Part shown: piece after piece, positions 18,471-27,382 of the stretch
How the letters are laid out: each line of letters begins with the position of its first letter
Numbering within the stretch: the first letter of the stretch is position 1
Assembly (NCBI GenBank): GCA_000508305.1
Contig: CP006977.1
Span: 1,396,621 to 1,460,620, forward strand
Source of the DNA: Sulfolobus acidocaldarius SUSAZ
Lineage (GTDB): Archaea > Thermoproteota > Thermoprotei_A > Sulfolobales > Sulfolobaceae
Direction: 5' to 3'
Length of the DNA stretch: 64,000 bases
Notes under the pieces: model-generated
What the model was told of the DNA's origin: nothing
Seen by the model: only the letters and a program-made list of their open reading frames with translations
Databases searched by the model: none
Program-made: the position numbers and the translations under genes

Positions 18471-18518
18471 TTCACATCAAATATACTATATTCTCTTACA
18501 CATATAAATATTTATTCA

Positions 18519-18536
18519 TATGAACACTTGTTCATA
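18519..18536. promoter_or_regulatory. Palindromic operator between merH and merR
   Basis: TATGAACA-CT-TGTTCATA is a perfect 8-bp inverted repeat with a 2-nt spacer, in the 101-nt gap between the divergent merH and merR genes. Such palindromes are typical ArsR-family operators. It sits beside the TATA-like sequence CATATAAATATTT, so a bound repressor would block transcription. I infer that MerR binds here and that Hg2+ releases it. Confidence 0.75.
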
Positions 18537-18571
18537 AAAAGACTAATTAACAGGGCTTTTGATCTAATATT

Positions 18572-18970
18572 ATGGAACCAATTTTAAGCGAATTAGAGTC
18601 ATTTTTCTCGGCATTGTCAGACAAGACTAGGCTAAGCATTGTGTTGTTTCTTCTAGAGAAAGGAGAGGTAACTGTTGATGAGATAAGCAGAACTTTGAAC
18701 AAGTCTCAATCCCTTATATCGCATCATCTGGCTTGCCTGAGGAATTGTGGTATAGTTAAGGTAAGAAAGGAAGGAAAGTTTTCTTATTATTCTTTGGCTG
18801 ACGAGGACATTAAGAACTTAGTTAGAAACGCCATTGAACACGTTAGAAAATATAGTAAGTCAATATTGGCATGTGAGGTTGTTGGTAATAGTAAACCAGA
18901 TACTCTTAGCGACAGAAAGATCGTTTTGGAAACCGATGAAATTGAAACTGGTACTCCAGGTAATTCATAA
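18572..18970 (+). CDS. merR: ArsR-type transcriptional regulator of the mer operon
   Basis: A 132-residue winged-helix protein of the ArsR/SmtB family. It starts with ALSDKTRLSIVLFLLEKG, then the helix-turn-helix VTVDEISRTLNKSQSLISHHLACLRNCGIV (residues 34-63), then the wing VRKEGKFSYYSL. Cysteines in LACLRNC and in ILACEV are candidate Hg2+ ligands; the classic ELCVCDL site of ArsR is absent. It is divergent from merHA with the palindrome at 18519-18536 between them, which is why I call it MerR. It is unrelated to bacterial Tn21-type MerR. A basic to acidic C-terminal tail of about 20 residues follows the dimerisation helix. Confidence 0.85.
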   Translation: MEPILSELESFFSALSDKTRLSIVLFLLEKGEVTVDEISRTLNKSQSLISHHLACLRNCGIVKVRKEGKFSYYSLADEDIKNLVRNAIEHVRKYSKSILACEVVGNSKPDTLSDRKIVLETDEIETGTPGNS

Positions 18971-18978
18971 GAAGTCTT

Positions 18979-20759
18979 CTAGGTATTTATCTTGCCAATT
19001 TTCCATGTCTTCTTCATCTCTTCTTTGTAAGCGTTTAATAGGTCGTCAATGGTAATTATTCCTAAGAATACATTTATTAACTTAAGGAACCCACCTGTTT
19101 TTCAGCCTGCTCAATATTTCCCAAGCCTCTTCAAGAGATGAGTTAAGTGTCACATATGGTGTCCCTTTGACTACGTATTTAGTGATAGAGTCAGAGGGTT
19201 TTCTTCCCTCAATATCCTTCATGTATGCTATACCTATGAACTTAGAATTATCGTCAACTACAGGTAAACTCAAAAGGTCTCTATCTCGCATCATTTTAAG
19301 AGCCTCCTCTACGCTAGTATATATCTTTACTTTCACATCTTCAACATGACAAGAGCTTACTTTGATGAGGGTGAGAAGAGGAGTTTCATATTCTTGTAAG
19401 TATGCTAGGGAGTCTCTCCTTGTTGGTACTTGTGCTTGATAAATTGTGTAATTACCTGAGATCAGATAGGATATTGCAACTGCTATCATAGCTCCAGACA
19501 ATAACTGTAAACTTCCTGTCATTTCTGTAACCATTATTATTACTGATAAGGGTGCTTTTCCTGCAGCTGAGAAGAGGCTCATCATTCCTATGATCACAAA
19601 TGGAGATATATTAGGGACAATTGTTGGAAATAAAAGATGGAATACTAAACCCACATCAGCTCCCATAAATGCGCCTATGAATAGACCGGGCGCGAAAACT
19701 CCTCCGCTAGCTCCTGAACCGATTGAGAAGGGGTTGCCAATATTTTTAGAAACGGAATCAATGCTAAAATAATGAAAAATGGAAGTATGAGGGATAGAAA
19801 CTAGAAAATTTTTCATATTCTACTAAATTTATCCAACCATATCTCACTCCCATAACCTCAGGCACAAGTAGTGCAATAGCCCCTGAGACTAGCCCACCTA
19901 TCAGTGGTTTGACATGATTTTTAATTTTTATCATTTTAAAGAATGAATTTACACCGTAAAAAGTTTTTACGTAGAGTATTGCAAGTAACCCAGAGACTAC
20001 TCCAAAAATGGCGTATATCGGTAATCTTAAAGGATTGAAAGAACCGGTGTAGTAGCCAAATACTGGTTCAAAACCGAAGATCGAACCGAAAATTGTGTAC
20101 CCTATTGCTGAGGCAATCAATGTGGGGTAAATTACCCCAGGCTCTATATTCCTCTCATAGAATATTTCCGCAGCTGAAATTGCCCCACCAATAGGTGTCT
20201 TGAAAATCGTTCCAATACCAGCACCTATTCCTACTGCTACAGCTTTCCTTCTATCTTCGGGCGATAATTTCAACAAGTCTGCTACAATCGTTCCAACTCC
20301 TGCAGAGAACTGTGCGGTAGGTCCTTCTCTTCCTGCACTTCCACTAGACCCTATGGTTATGGCTGAGGCAATAATCTTTACCGGTACAACTATTCACTTA
20401 ATTTTACCTTGATAATAATGATACGCTTTTATAGCAGCATCAGTCCCGTGACCTTCAGCCTCAGGAGCAAAAGTATAGACAATTAAACCAGACAATAATC
20501 CGCCTAAAGCAACTGAAAAGGGAATAAGATAGTATCTTCCGGTCATAAATACAAAGTTTAATGAACCGCCTTCGCCTAATGGCTTAGGAAGGGAAATTGA
20601 TACTAAGGAATATAAGAATAAGCTCTCAAATACATGAAGTAGTAGATAAAATATAGTTGCTGCTGAACCTGCTATTATGCCCAATATTACTCCAAGGATG
20701 AACCACTTCTCAGAGTAAGGCAAAGAAGATAACTTCATAGGATTAATAGATTTATACAA
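18979..20759 (-). pseudogene. ClC chloride channel/transporter with CBS domains, multiply disrupted
   Basis: Joined across lesions, the sequence is a ClC-family anion channel or H+/Cl- exchanger with C-terminal CBS pair. The selectivity motifs are readable: [15 protein letters not shown] and [14 protein letters not shown]. So are two CBS halves ([34 protein letters not shown]). Lesions: an in-frame TGA at 20394-20396, after which the same frame continues with [13 protein letters not shown]; a frame change near 19790-19815; a second near the G4 run at 19730-19733; and a third near 19078-19090 that cuts off the last CBS strand. The membrane piece [17 protein letters not shown] is only readable in the frame between the two middle shifts. 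With four lesions it cannot make a channel. Neighbouring genes are intact, so poor sequence quality is an unlikely explanation. Confidence 0.88.
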
Positions 20760-20926
20760 TTATTTCAAACTTAAATTAGTACCTATATAACTTAATCCAT
20801 CAATTTTAAGCATATATTCAGCTAGTGTTAAGAAAAAAATTCCGTGAAAAAATCTAGTCTTTCGCCTCAAGAATATTACTATATCTTGTCCTCTCTTTAT
20901 TGTTCTATACATAAATGTTCTCTTTT

Positions 20927-21526
20927 TCACACAAACTTCACACTTATCGTCTTCTTGCCCTCTACCCTGACTCTATCTCCTTTCCCTATAGTATGAGGCC
21001 CAATGAACACACCTAAGGACACATAGCCCTCCATATCTTGTCTAACAACACTTGAAGGATTGTAGGCAGGACCTCCCTCTCCTACCAGCTTATCATTTAT
21101 AAAGAGCTTAAAGTTTCCGAAAGGTGGTTCTATTTGTTCACCCACGAAGAGCCTTCCTGCGAAGGCATCATCAGCAATTATGTATTGCTCAGGGAGATTC
21201 CACGTGTTAAACCTAGTTGCAGGTATCTCAAGTCCCAAGTAAGTCTTTTCCACCTTACCTTTCCTCACGACTGCTATAATTTCTACCTCCAGCTTATGGG
21301 TCTTAAACCATAGCTCTATCTCCTCATCAAATGTTATCATAGGTTTTGTTATCACTCCTAAAGCCTTTCCTTGAAGTGCTATTTTATATCCCGCTAAGCC
21401 CTCATGATCAACTAACATTTTTGAAAAGTCCCTGTAAACTTGATAGCCTTCTTCCTTCTCTAGTGGGAAAGGTTCTATTTCCTTCCTTTTCTTATACGCA
21501 TCGAAAAGTAATTCTGCTTTGTTCAT
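20927..21526 (-). CDS. 2-oxopent-4-enoate hydratase/4-oxalocrotonate decarboxylase-like protein
   Basis: A protein of about 199 residues resembling the MhpD/fumarylacetoacetase-fold family that hydrates 2-hydroxypenta-2,4-dienoate or decarboxylates 4-oxalocrotonate in catechol meta-cleavage. Supporting features are [13 protein letters not shown] near residues 50-60, the central E-x-E-type element (LEVEIIAVV), and the C-terminal [11 protein letters not shown] and [21 protein letters not shown]. It is shorter than the usual 260 residues and lacks part of the N-terminal half. The GTG at 21541 is an alternative start; I prefer the ATG at 21526. No other meta-cleavage gene is nearby, so the pathway is uncertain. 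Confidence 0.6.
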   Translation of the reverse strand: MNKAELLFDAYKKRKEIEPFPLEKEEGYQVYRDFSKMLVDHEGLAGYKIALQGKALGVITKPMITFDEEIELWFKTHKLEVEIIAVVRKGKVEKTYLGLEIPATRFNTWNLPEQYIIADDAFAGRLFVGEQIEPPFGNFKLFINDKLVGEGGPAYNPSSVVRQDMEGYVSLGVFIGPHTIGKGDRVRVEGKKTISVKFV

Positions 21527-21683
21527 ATATTCTATTACCACAAACGGTTAACAAAAACTTTTGTATTTACATTTAAAAGGAACCATATTAGGTACCACTG
21601 CACCAATGTATGCAAAGACAGTTTCAGTGATCTACTTTACAATTTTCTGGGACTTCTCCTATAACAAGATATACTTTAGTTAC

Positions 21684-21726
21684 AAAAGAATGAAAGCCTC
21701 GCCCTTTAGGGCAGGGAGGAAGTCAG
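21684..21726 (+). mobile_element. Solo IS200/IS605-type end element (43 nt), copy 3
   Basis: It follows TTAC (21680-21683). The left flank is AAAAGAATGAAAG, then hairpin CCTCGCCC/GGGCAGGG with one mismatch, ending GGAAGTCAG. It lies 51 nt upstream of the acyl-CoA dehydrogenase start, in the region where that gene's promoter should be. Confidence 0.85.
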
Positions 21727-21777
21727 ATGGAAGATGATGAGATGTATCTTTATTTTTTGTGTATATAATTTATACTC

Positions 21778-22950
21778 ATGTTAGCTAGAGTACAGGACGA
21801 GGAAGAAAAGCTGATTCTCTCTGCAGTTAATGAACTTATGAAGAAATATGACGAAAGGTATTGGTTGGACAAGGACTTGAGGAGGGAGTTTCCATTAGAT
21901 TTCCTTCAGGAGTTCAGTGAATTAGGCTTAGGATCAGTCCTAATTCCTAAAGAATATGGAGGAGCAGGAAAAGGTCTAAGATTAGCCTGCGAAATACTTT
22001 ATCACATTAATGTTAATGGAGGAAACTCATATTTCATTCATGGGCATTATTATAATACCACTCTTATAGTTAGACATTCTGGTAAGTTAATAAGGGAAAA
22101 ATACTTTGAGGACATCGTTAAGGGTGCAAAAGTTCTATCATTGGCACTAACAGAGCCTGATGTGGGTTCGGACAGTACGAGAATAAAAACCCTTGCCAAG
22201 AGGAAGGATGACAGGACATATGTGATAAGTGGTCATAAGATATTCATTTCAAGGTTAAAGTATAGTGATTTCATGATTGTTGTTGCTAGGACAGTACCAT
22301 ATGAAATGGTAGATAGAAAAACCGATGGGATAACTCTCTTTCTTGTGGATCTCAGGGAAAGCAGTAACAATATTGATATGAAGGAAATTAAGACTATGTC
22401 AAATACATCAGCTTTTGAAGTATTTTTCAATAACCTTGAGGTTCCTGCGGAAAACGTTATAGGAGAAGTAAATCGTGGTTTCTATTATCTCCTTGATTTA
22501 CTTAATGCCGAGAGGTTTATGATAGCTTCGGAAATGATAGGTAATGCCGAGTGGTTCATAAATAAGGCAGTTGAATACGCGAGAAACAGAGTCGTATTTG
22601 GAAAACCAATTGGAAGTTATCAGGGTGTGCAGTTTCCCATAGCCAAGGTCTATGCAGAGTTAGAGGCAGTAAAGTCATACTTCAATGATGGAATTGAGCA
22701 CTTTGATAAGGATAAAGACTCCAAATTGATTGGTAATTATGCTAACATTTCTAAGTACTTGGCTACTGAGATAGCTTGGGAGGCAGGTAACATTGCCATG
22801 GATACCTACGGAGGGTATGGATATGCTGTTGATACTGGAATAGAGAGGAAATTGAGGGAAACAAGGCTTTACAAGGTAGCGCCGGTTTCTCAGAATTTAG
22901 TCCTATCATATATTGCAAATCATATATTGAATCTTCCTAAATCATATTGA
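21778..22950 (+). CDS. Acyl-CoA dehydrogenase
   Basis: A 390-residue FAD enzyme that introduces an alpha,beta double bond into an acyl-CoA. LTEPDVGSDSTRIKTLAKR is the first ACAD signature and binds flavin and substrate. VEYARNRVVFGKPIGSYQGVQFPIA is the flavin-binding helix region, and DTYGGYGYAVDTGIERKLRETRLYK the second signature. Where MCAD has its catalytic Glu (YEGT), this protein reads VAPVSQN. The base must come from elsewhere, as in isovaleryl-CoA dehydrogenase, or the enzyme is atypical. Sulfolobus has many ACADs for fatty-acid and branched-chain degradation. It is monocistronic, with AT-rich sequence and a solo IS element just upstream. Confidence 0.85.
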   Translation: MLARVQDEEEKLILSAVNELMKKYDERYWLDKDLRREFPLDFLQEFSELGLGSVLIPKEYGGAGKGLRLACEILYHINVNGGNSYFIHGHYYNTTLIVRHSGKLIREKYFEDIVKGAKVLSLALTEPDVGSDSTRIKTLAKRKDDRTYVISGHKIFISRLKYSDFMIVVARTVPYEMVDRKTDGITLFLVDLRESSNNIDMKEIKTMSNTSAFEVFFNNLEVPAENVIGEVNRGFYYLLDLLNAERFMIASEMIGNAEWFINKAVEYARNRVVFGKPIGSYQGVQFPIAKVYAELEAVKSYFNDGIEHFDKDKDSKLIGNYANISKYLATEIAWEAGNIAMDTYGGYGYAVDTGIERKLRETRLYKVAPVSQNLVLSYIANHILNLPKSY

Positions 22951-23072
22951 TTTATAAAGAGAGTAATGGGTAAGCTAGAACGAAATGAAGAACTAATTGG
23001 AAAAAGTAAAAAATAAGTATGTATGTATATATTTTTCTTTTTCCTCTTCCTTATTTTTGGCTTGGAGAACAG

Positions 23073-24095
23073 TTAGATCAGTATAACACTGAAGTTATTT
23101 GTCAATATGACAAGGTCCTCAATGCCCTTATATGCTGTAGGCACTCCGTTGTTCAAGGTTGTGTGGACATTGTATGCAGCCTCAGCTGTGTTGGAGCCGA
23201 AAGTGTATAGTGAAGGAATAGGAGTTATCTTACCATTACTGATGTAGTACAGCCCTAATGTACAATTTAATGAATTAAATGATGTTGGTGCACCGTTTCC
23301 TCCACCACCCCAAACTAGTTCAGCATCGTAATATAGACCGTCTGGAGTGTAAGTGTTTCCGTTTATCATGAGTGATGCAGAGATAATGTTCGCCTGCTTT
23401 ATTGTTATCTTATCGTAGTAGTTTACGGTGGCATATTTAGTATGTCCTATTTGTGTAATCTCATAACCTATCCAAATATAGACTGCGTTACTGGTGTAGC
23501 TCATGTTTATTATGTAAATGTATGAGAGTGGGAAGGAATAAGTGTAAGAGGGTCCCACATCATAATAGAAGGTTTGTCCACCACCTGCGGATGCAACTTG
23601 CCCATTACCTGTTATTGCACTTGAACTTAAAGTTGATAAACTTCCTGTCAAATTCCACACATTGTCAATAAACGTTAAGGAATTCTTATTTGTCTGAAAC
23701 TGTCCGACATCCTGTAGCCAGTAGGCATATACTCCATTGCTAGTGTTTACAGAGAGTACGATATTGAACTGTAGAGTTGCACTGTAGGGATTTACTCCAT
23801 ACCTCAATGCTTTCTTATAGTACGCTAATAATGATGTTATATTCGCATATCCTAACATTTCATTTGTGGTTATTACATAGGGCGTTACCTTACCTGAGTA
23901 GTTGTATAGTCCAAATGACGCAATACCTGCAGGAGCCGGAGGGGATGTGTAGTAGAGATAGGGATTTACATAGAGACTTGAGCCTATAGTGGCTCCTGTC
24001 GTGTTACGGTGAGGGAAAAAATAGATATTTTGTGGAATATATGGTATTATTAAGGCACTTAACAAAATTATTAAATAAATGGATTTAAAATTCAT
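23073..24095 (-). CDS. thpS: Thermopsin precursor (acid protease, family A5)
   Basis: A secreted 340-residue protease active at low pH and high temperature. The N-terminus MNFKSIYLIILLSALIIPYI is a signal peptide. The mature region has YYTSPPAPAGIASFGLYNYSG, repeated Asn-glycosylation sites (NxS/T), and GLYYDAELVWGGGGNG, all thermopsin features. Length and sequence agree with my memory of S. acidocaldarius thermopsin, including the ending TNNFSVILI. A5 proteases lack the pepsin D-T-G motif, and their catalytic residues are not settled. A GTG at 24098 overlaps the chosen ATG at 24095. It is transcribed alone, and the protein acts outside the cell. Confidence 0.93.
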   Translation of the reverse strand: MNFKSIYLIILLSALIIPYIPQNIYFFPHRNTTGATIGSSLYVNPYLYYTSPPAPAGIASFGLYNYSGKVTPYVITTNEMLGYANITSLLAYYKKALRYGVNPYSATLQFNIVLSVNTSNGVYAYWLQDVGQFQTNKNSLTFIDNVWNLTGSLSTLSSSAITGNGQVASAGGGQTFYYDVGPSYTYSFPLSYIYIINMSYTSNAVYIWIGYEITQIGHTKYATVNYYDKITIKQANIISASLMINGNTYTPDGLYYDAELVWGGGGNGAPTSFNSLNCTLGLYYISNGKITPIPSLYTFGSNTAEAAYNVHTTLNNGVPTAYKGIEDLVILTNNFSVILI

Positions 24096-24196
24096 CACTT
24101 TTTAAATAATTTTCATGTATATAAGCTTTCCTTTAAAAATAAAGGAATAAATTGCTTGGTACTGAACAATCTTAATGTGGACAGAGTATAAAGTGT

Positions 24197-25882
24197 TCAC
24201 TTAATCGCAGGTCTTGTCACAGCACCCATGGAAGATTGAGCTACTAACGACGCATATTTAGCCAGTAAGCCAGACTTATACCTGGATTCTGGAGGAGACC
24301 AGTTGTTGAGCCTTCTTTTAATCTCAGCTTCAGATAGCTTTAGATCAAGTCTCTCGTTTTCGACATCTATTACTATAACATCACCATCTTCAACAATGGC
24401 TATTGGTCCTCCTACTATAGCCTCAGGAGCCACATGACCCACCATAGGTCCTCTGGTTGCCCCTGAAAATCTACCATCTGTAACCATGGCAACATTACTT
24501 AATCCAGCACCGACTATTGCAGCAGTAACTCTTAACATTTCAGGCATACCAGGTCCTCCCTTTGGTCCTTCATATCTTATGACAACGACCTCTCCGTCTT
24601 TTACTTCATTACTCTGAATACCCTTAAAGGCTTGTTCCTCTGAGTTGTAAACCTTAGCTTTGCCCTCAAACCTTGTAACATTAGTTGCTGCGACTTTTAT
24701 AACTGCACCTTCAGGTGCTAGACTTCCCTTGAGTATAACTATCCCACCCCTTGGTTTTATGGGATTTTTGACATCTTTTACGATATGATTGTGAGGAATA
24801 TTAGGAATTCTGTACTCTTGTAGATTTTGTTTCATTGTTTTGCCGGTAACAGTCAACACGTCTCCATTGAGCAATCCTGCATCTAATAATTTCTTCATTA
24901 CAAGGGGCACACCACCCACTTCATCTAAATCTGCCATGACATAATCTCCACCAGGTTTCAAACTACCTATATACGGTGTCCTCTTTGAGATCCTATTGAA
25001 ATCATCTAATGTTAGCTTCACTCCAGCCTCATAAGCTATTGCAAGCAAGTGAAGGACTGCATTTGTCGACCCGCCCATTGCCATTAGAACCGCTATTGCG
25101 TTTTCAAATGCCTCAAAAGTTAATATGTCCCTTGATTTAACTCCGTTCTCAAGTAATTTACTCACTGCCTTTCCAGTCTCTCTGACATACATTACTCTTC
25201 TGGAAGAAGTGGCTGTGGGAGAAGCACTGCCTGGTAAAGCCATACCTAATGCTTCAGACATAGAGCCCATTGTGTTTGCTGTGAACATACCTGAGCATGT
25301 ACCTACAGTTGGATGGGCTCTCTTCTCTATTTCATACAATTCATGTTCATCTATTTTCCCTGCAATAAATGCACCTATAGTTTCATGGACATCCTCTATG
25401 GTCAATCTCTTACCGAGGTAAAAGCCAGGCTCAGCTGATCCGCCATAAATGTAAATTGAGGGGACATTCAATCTAGCCATAGCCATTAGGATTCCTGGAG
25501 TTGTCTTATCACAACCTCCAATACCGATTAATGCATCGAAGGCGTGTGCGTTAAATTGAGCCTCTACCATGTCAGCTATTAGATCCCTGCTGACCAAGCT
25601 GTATCTCATTCCCTCAGTTCCCATACCTATATTGTCGTTAACTACTATTGTTGGAAAGGCTAATGGTGTTAGTCCTCCTTCTTTTGCCCCTTCCTTAGCT
25701 ACATGTGCTAAAGACAATGTGTGAAAGTTACATGGACCAGCTTCACTCCAGGCTGTGGCTACTGCAACAAGTGGTTTGTTTATTTCACCATCTGTGAGAC
25801 CTACTGATCTCAAAAAAGCCCTATGTGGTGCATTATATATACCGTGGTATCTTAAAGGACTATTTAATTTACTTTCTGGCAT
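24197..25882 (-). CDS. ilvD: Dihydroxy-acid dehydratase (IlvD/Edd family)
   Basis: A 561-residue Fe-S dehydratase that converts dihydroxy-isovalerate and -methylvalerate to 2-keto acids for Val, Leu and Ile synthesis. Cluster cysteines are seen as Cys51 in GPCNFH, Cys124 in GGCDKTTPG and Cys196 in [11 protein letters not shown], the IlvD/Edd set. The C-terminal [20 protein letters not shown] (468-487) is the second signature. The S. solfataricus homologue is known to be promiscuous and to act on sugar acids such as gluconate, so a role in sugar-acid breakdown is also possible. It is monocistronic here. Confidence 0.93.
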   Translation of the reverse strand: MPESKLNSPLRYHGIYNAPHRAFLRSVGLTDGEINKPLVAVATAWSEAGPCNFHTLSLAHVAKEGAKEGGLTPLAFPTIVVNDNIGMGTEGMRYSLVSRDLIADMVEAQFNAHAFDALIGIGGCDKTTPGILMAMARLNVPSIYIYGGSAEPGFYLGKRLTIEDVHETIGAFIAGKIDEHELYEIEKRAHPTVGTCSGMFTANTMGSMSEALGMALPGSASPTATSSRRVMYVRETGKAVSKLLENGVKSRDILTFEAFENAIAVLMAMGGSTNAVLHLLAIAYEAGVKLTLDDFNRISKRTPYIGSLKPGGDYVMADLDEVGGVPLVMKKLLDAGLLNGDVLTVTGKTMKQNLQEYRIPNIPHNHIVKDVKNPIKPRGGIVILKGSLAPEGAVIKVAATNVTRFEGKAKVYNSEEQAFKGIQSNEVKDGEVVVIRYEGPKGGPGMPEMLRVTAAIVGAGLSNVAMVTDGRFSGATRGPMVGHVAPEAIVGGPIAIVEDGDVIVIDVENERLDLKLSEAEIKRRLNNWSPPESRYKSGLLAKYASLVAQSSMGAVTRPAIK

Positions 25883-26062
25883 AAACTATTGTTAAATTGC
25901 AGGAATATAAGCAGACATGTTTATATGTTAAGTGAGCGAAGGGAGGAGTAGTTTAAACATTATAAATTATGGGAGGGTAGTTTGCCTTCATAGGTTTAAT
26001 GAAGTGACACGTGACTTAAAACATAAGTCAAGTTTAATTAGAGGAAGACTTAAAATTGGATT

Positions 26063-26263
26063 GTGGATTCCAGAGTAATAATAAAGATCTTAGAGGACAG
26101 AGAGAGGTATAGGAAGAGTAAAATGAATGAGACTGATCTAAAAAGATTGGCTGAACTAGCTAAAGAAAATATGGAATTGATGAAGAGACTGGAATGTTGG
26201 AAAGTAGTCGGTGATGTTATATATTACAGGAGTGGTTGCTTGGGGAACTTCTTTCAAGAGTAA
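26063..26263 (+). CDS. Small helical protein upstream of nucleotidyltransferase-like gene
   Basis: A charged, helical 66-residue protein (GTG start) of no family I can name. It overlaps the following gene by 28 nt in a different frame. Residues 1-45 look like a two-helix region rich in Arg, Lys and Glu, ending in KVVGDVIYYRSGCLG. A small protein overlapping a nucleotidyltransferase-fold partner is the arrangement of MNT/HEPN-like or AbiEi/AbiEii-like toxin-antitoxin pairs, but there is no RxxxxH HEPN motif. The start is uncertain, and the reading frame could be fortuitous. Confidence 0.4.
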   Translation: MDSRVIIKILEDRERYRKSKMNETDLKRLAELAKENMELMKRLECWKVVGDVIYYRSGCLGNFFQE

Positions 26264-26682
26264 ATGAACTAAGGAGAAATGAAACCGATAGATTTCTAAA
26301 ATTTTTAGCAATATTAAATACTCTGATTGAACAGAAGGAGTTAGGAAGAATAATTATTGTAGGTGGTTTTGAGTCTGAAATATATCCAGGAAGGAGTTGT
26401 AGAACGGGAGACGTACATATATTGGTAGAAGGAAGAGCAGAAAGTATTGTTAGAGACCTTTTACATTTCATCTCCGACCTCGGCTTGAGAATATATCTCC
26501 CTAAAATTAGGGAGATATCGGAGAAAGGTATAGACGTTGTGGGTAATACTTACGATAGGAAGAAAACTCCTATGAAAATTTTTGTGGACACTTATCATGT
26601 ATATATTCTTCCACCTGAAGAAGTCATTCTCACGTATTTAGAAGCGTGGAAATACCGGTTCAAGTACAGAGGACAGAAATAA
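26236..26682 (+). CDS. Nucleotidyltransferase-like protein, probably frameshifted at its 3' end
   Basis: A 148-residue open frame (TTG start). IIIVGGFESEIYPGRSCRTGDVHILVEG resembles the strand-GG...R-T-x-D-h-D-h core of nucleotidyltransferase-fold proteins. The second catalytic acid is replaced: G-D-V-H instead of D-h-D. PPEEVILTYLEAWKYR matches the usual helical end. After the stop at 26680-26682, the +1 frame continues coherently to a stop at 26795-26797 with NKAVLVYCSQ, then LDEGYLSSEAK and VEDYLDKVRDF. That reads like the natural C-terminus, so a one-base indel near 26665-26682 probably truncated the protein by about 38 residues. Whether it is still functional is unknown. Confidence 0.6.
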   Translation: MLGELLSRVNELRRNETDRFLKFLAILNTLIEQKELGRIIIVGGFESEIYPGRSCRTGDVHILVEGRAESIVRDLLHFISDLGLRIYLPKIREISEKGIDVVGNTYDRKKTPMKIFVDTYHVYILPPEEVILTYLEAWKYRFKYRGQK

Positions 26683-26867
26683 GGCTGTACTTGTTTATTG
26701 TTCTCAGAGGTCTATTCTGGATGAAGGTTATTTGAGCAGTGAAGCAAAAAACAGAAGAGTGGAAGATTATTTGGATAAAGTGAGAGATTTTTGTTAGTCA
26801 TTAGTTATACGTGATGTTGAATCAAAAAGGAAATTTAACGTAAAAACTAAAATTAAGTAACTAATTT

Positions 26868-27056
26868 TTAAGGTGCGTAAGACGGAGGGAACTGTTGATA
26901 ATATGACGCCATTTCAGGTGCAAACATAGCCAATATTGCTAATGCCACTCCCATAACAGCTATTGCTCCCAGAATTACTGCTAGATCTACTTTCCAATCA
27001 CTGGATTTCACTTTAGACTCCTGTCCACCAACAGCCTTTATTATCCTACCAATCAT
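26868..27056 (-). CDS. Small single-span membrane protein
   Basis: A 62-residue protein I do not recognise. Residues 1-24 are basic and polar (MIGRIIKAVGGQES...DWKVD), residues 25-46 form one membrane helix (LAVILGAIAVMGVALAILAMF), and a short Tyr/Pro-rich tail ends SYAP. A TATA-like ATTTAAAT precedes the ATG on the minus strand (about 27085-27100), giving a leaderless or short-leader transcript. The promoter and clean start make it a real gene. Its function is unknown; small proteins like this are often subunits of larger membrane complexes. Confidence 0.65.
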   Translation of the reverse strand: MIGRIIKAVGGQESKVKSSDWKVDLAVILGAIAVMGVALAILAMFAPEMASYYQQFPPSYAP

Positions 27057-27382
27057 TTTACCTCACTCAAGTATATACTTTGTCTCCTAATATTTAAATT
27101 TTTGTATTTAGACTTATACTTCTATTCTAATATTTAAGTAAAATTACATAGATATAAGTAATGCTTGAAAATTTATGAAAATCAGAATTGGTCTTCTCTC
27201 AAAGAATCACTAGTCTAGTGGATAAGTTTTGTACATCGTCTACTGACTGTAAGTATTGCTTTCAATTACAAAATAACGAAAGCCTCGCCATTTAGGGCGG
27301 GGATATATATTTAGAAGAACGAAAAACTAGTCATTTATGGTGTAGTAAAAGTTTTTAAAACTACTTATGCATTCATGCTCTT

